Positions 6,314 through 6,539 of a stretch of 6,539 nt of DNA are shown piece after piece (position 1 is the first letter of the stretch; each line of letters starts with the position of its first letter). The notes beneath the pieces were generated by a model, which worked only from the letters and a program-made list of their open reading frames with translations, did no database searches and was not told the DNA's origin. The stretch is from positions 1-6,539 of the forward strand of contig CANHJJ010000106.1 of NCBI GenBank assembly GCA_947460565.1, read 5' to 3'. Origin of the DNA: Bacteroidota bacterium (GTDB taxonomy: Bacteria; Bacteroidota; Bacteroidia; UKL13-3). Made by a program: the position numbers and the translations under genes.

Positions 6314-6539
6314 TTATGCTTCTTCAGCTATTACTCCTTTTTCAGCGTCAGTTTCTTCTTTTTCTTTTTTGCGTTCGCTCATACCTTCAACGATAGCATC
6401 TGTGATGTATTTAGCAATCAATGCAATTGATTTTGCAGCATCGTCATTAGCTGGAATTGGATAATCTACTACAGTTGGATCAGAGTTTGTATCAACCACA
6501 CCAAAAGTAGGTATATTTAATCTATGAGCTTCTGCTACA
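6314..6539 (-). CDS. rpsB: 30S ribosomal protein S2, C-terminal part
   Basis: S2 is a small-subunit ribosomal protein on the back of the 30S particle, also needed to assemble S1 in bacteria that have it. Only the last 75 codons are in the window; the gene continues past 6539, with the stop TAA at 6316-6314. The visible part reads VAEAHRLNIPTFGVVDTNSD, then PTVVDYPIPANDDAAKSIAL, the highly conserved nucleotide-fold end of the family. A charged C-terminal tail rich in Glu and Lys (ERKKEKEETDAEKG) follows and ends EEA; such tails are common and variable in S2. A GTG at 6499 inside the conserved block can look like a start but is an internal Val codon, because homology continues upstream to the window edge. 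tsf follows after 115 bases. Confidence 0.97.
   Translation of the reverse strand, partial: VAEAHRLNIPTFGVVDTNSDPTVVDYPIPANDDAAKSIALIAKYITDAIVEGMSERKKEKEETDAEKGVIAEEA

Noticed and set aside
6314..6499. Separate 61-residue gene starting at GTG 6499
   Set aside because: The frame continues upstream with S2 homology (EAHRLNIPTFGVV) to the window edge, so this is the rpsB C-terminus and not a small gene.

Overview
The window reads as core chromosome of an AT-rich member of the Bacteroidota. The evidence is a YfhO-type membrane protein tail, a Bacteroidota-specific small protein next to ftsH, an FtsH of that phylum's type, A-rich start regions with almost no Shine-Dalgarno sequences, and a TAnnTTTG-type promoter element before ftsH. 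The genus cannot be fixed from the sequence alone; a Chitinophagales/Sphingobacteriales-like lineage is only a guess. I see no mobile element, CRISPR array, tRNA, rRNA or sign of recent transfer.

Layout, plus strand. The window opens in the last 62 codons of a YfhO-like membrane protein (1-189), followed by a short terminator-like hairpin. Next is a small conserved protein of unknown function (267-770), of the family often misnamed 'ABC transporter ATPase' in Bacteroidota genomes. ftsH (831-2918), the membrane AAA+ zinc protease, has a good -7 element in front and a perfect 16-bp-stem terminator behind. A tight three-gene cluster follows: a stand-alone LutC-like LUD-domain protein (2996-3670, GTG start), an LpxH-like UDP-2,3-diacylglucosamine diphosphatase (3672-4424, TTG start) and a secreted beta-propeller-like protein (4421-5284) whose ATG overlaps the lpxH stop.

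Layout, minus strand. A symmetric hairpin at 5315-5349 separates the plus-strand cluster from the convergent tsf (EF-Ts, 5368-6198) and rpsB (ribosomal protein S2, 3' part, 6314-6539). These two translation genes are in their usual order rpsB-tsf, but a strong terminator-like hairpin with a T-run lies in the gap between them.

How the genes relate. FtsH does membrane protein quality control, and in E. coli it also sets lipid A output by degrading LpxC. LpxH is a lipid A enzyme, and the YfhO-like and propeller proteins are envelope proteins, so the left two thirds has an envelope flavour; a functional link is inference. The points most worth a second look are the very tight terminator-to-start junctions, which suggest leaderless mRNAs, the rpsB-tsf intergenic hairpin, and the two uncharacterised proteins at 267-770 and 4421-5284. 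I found nothing that amounts to a new multi-gene system.
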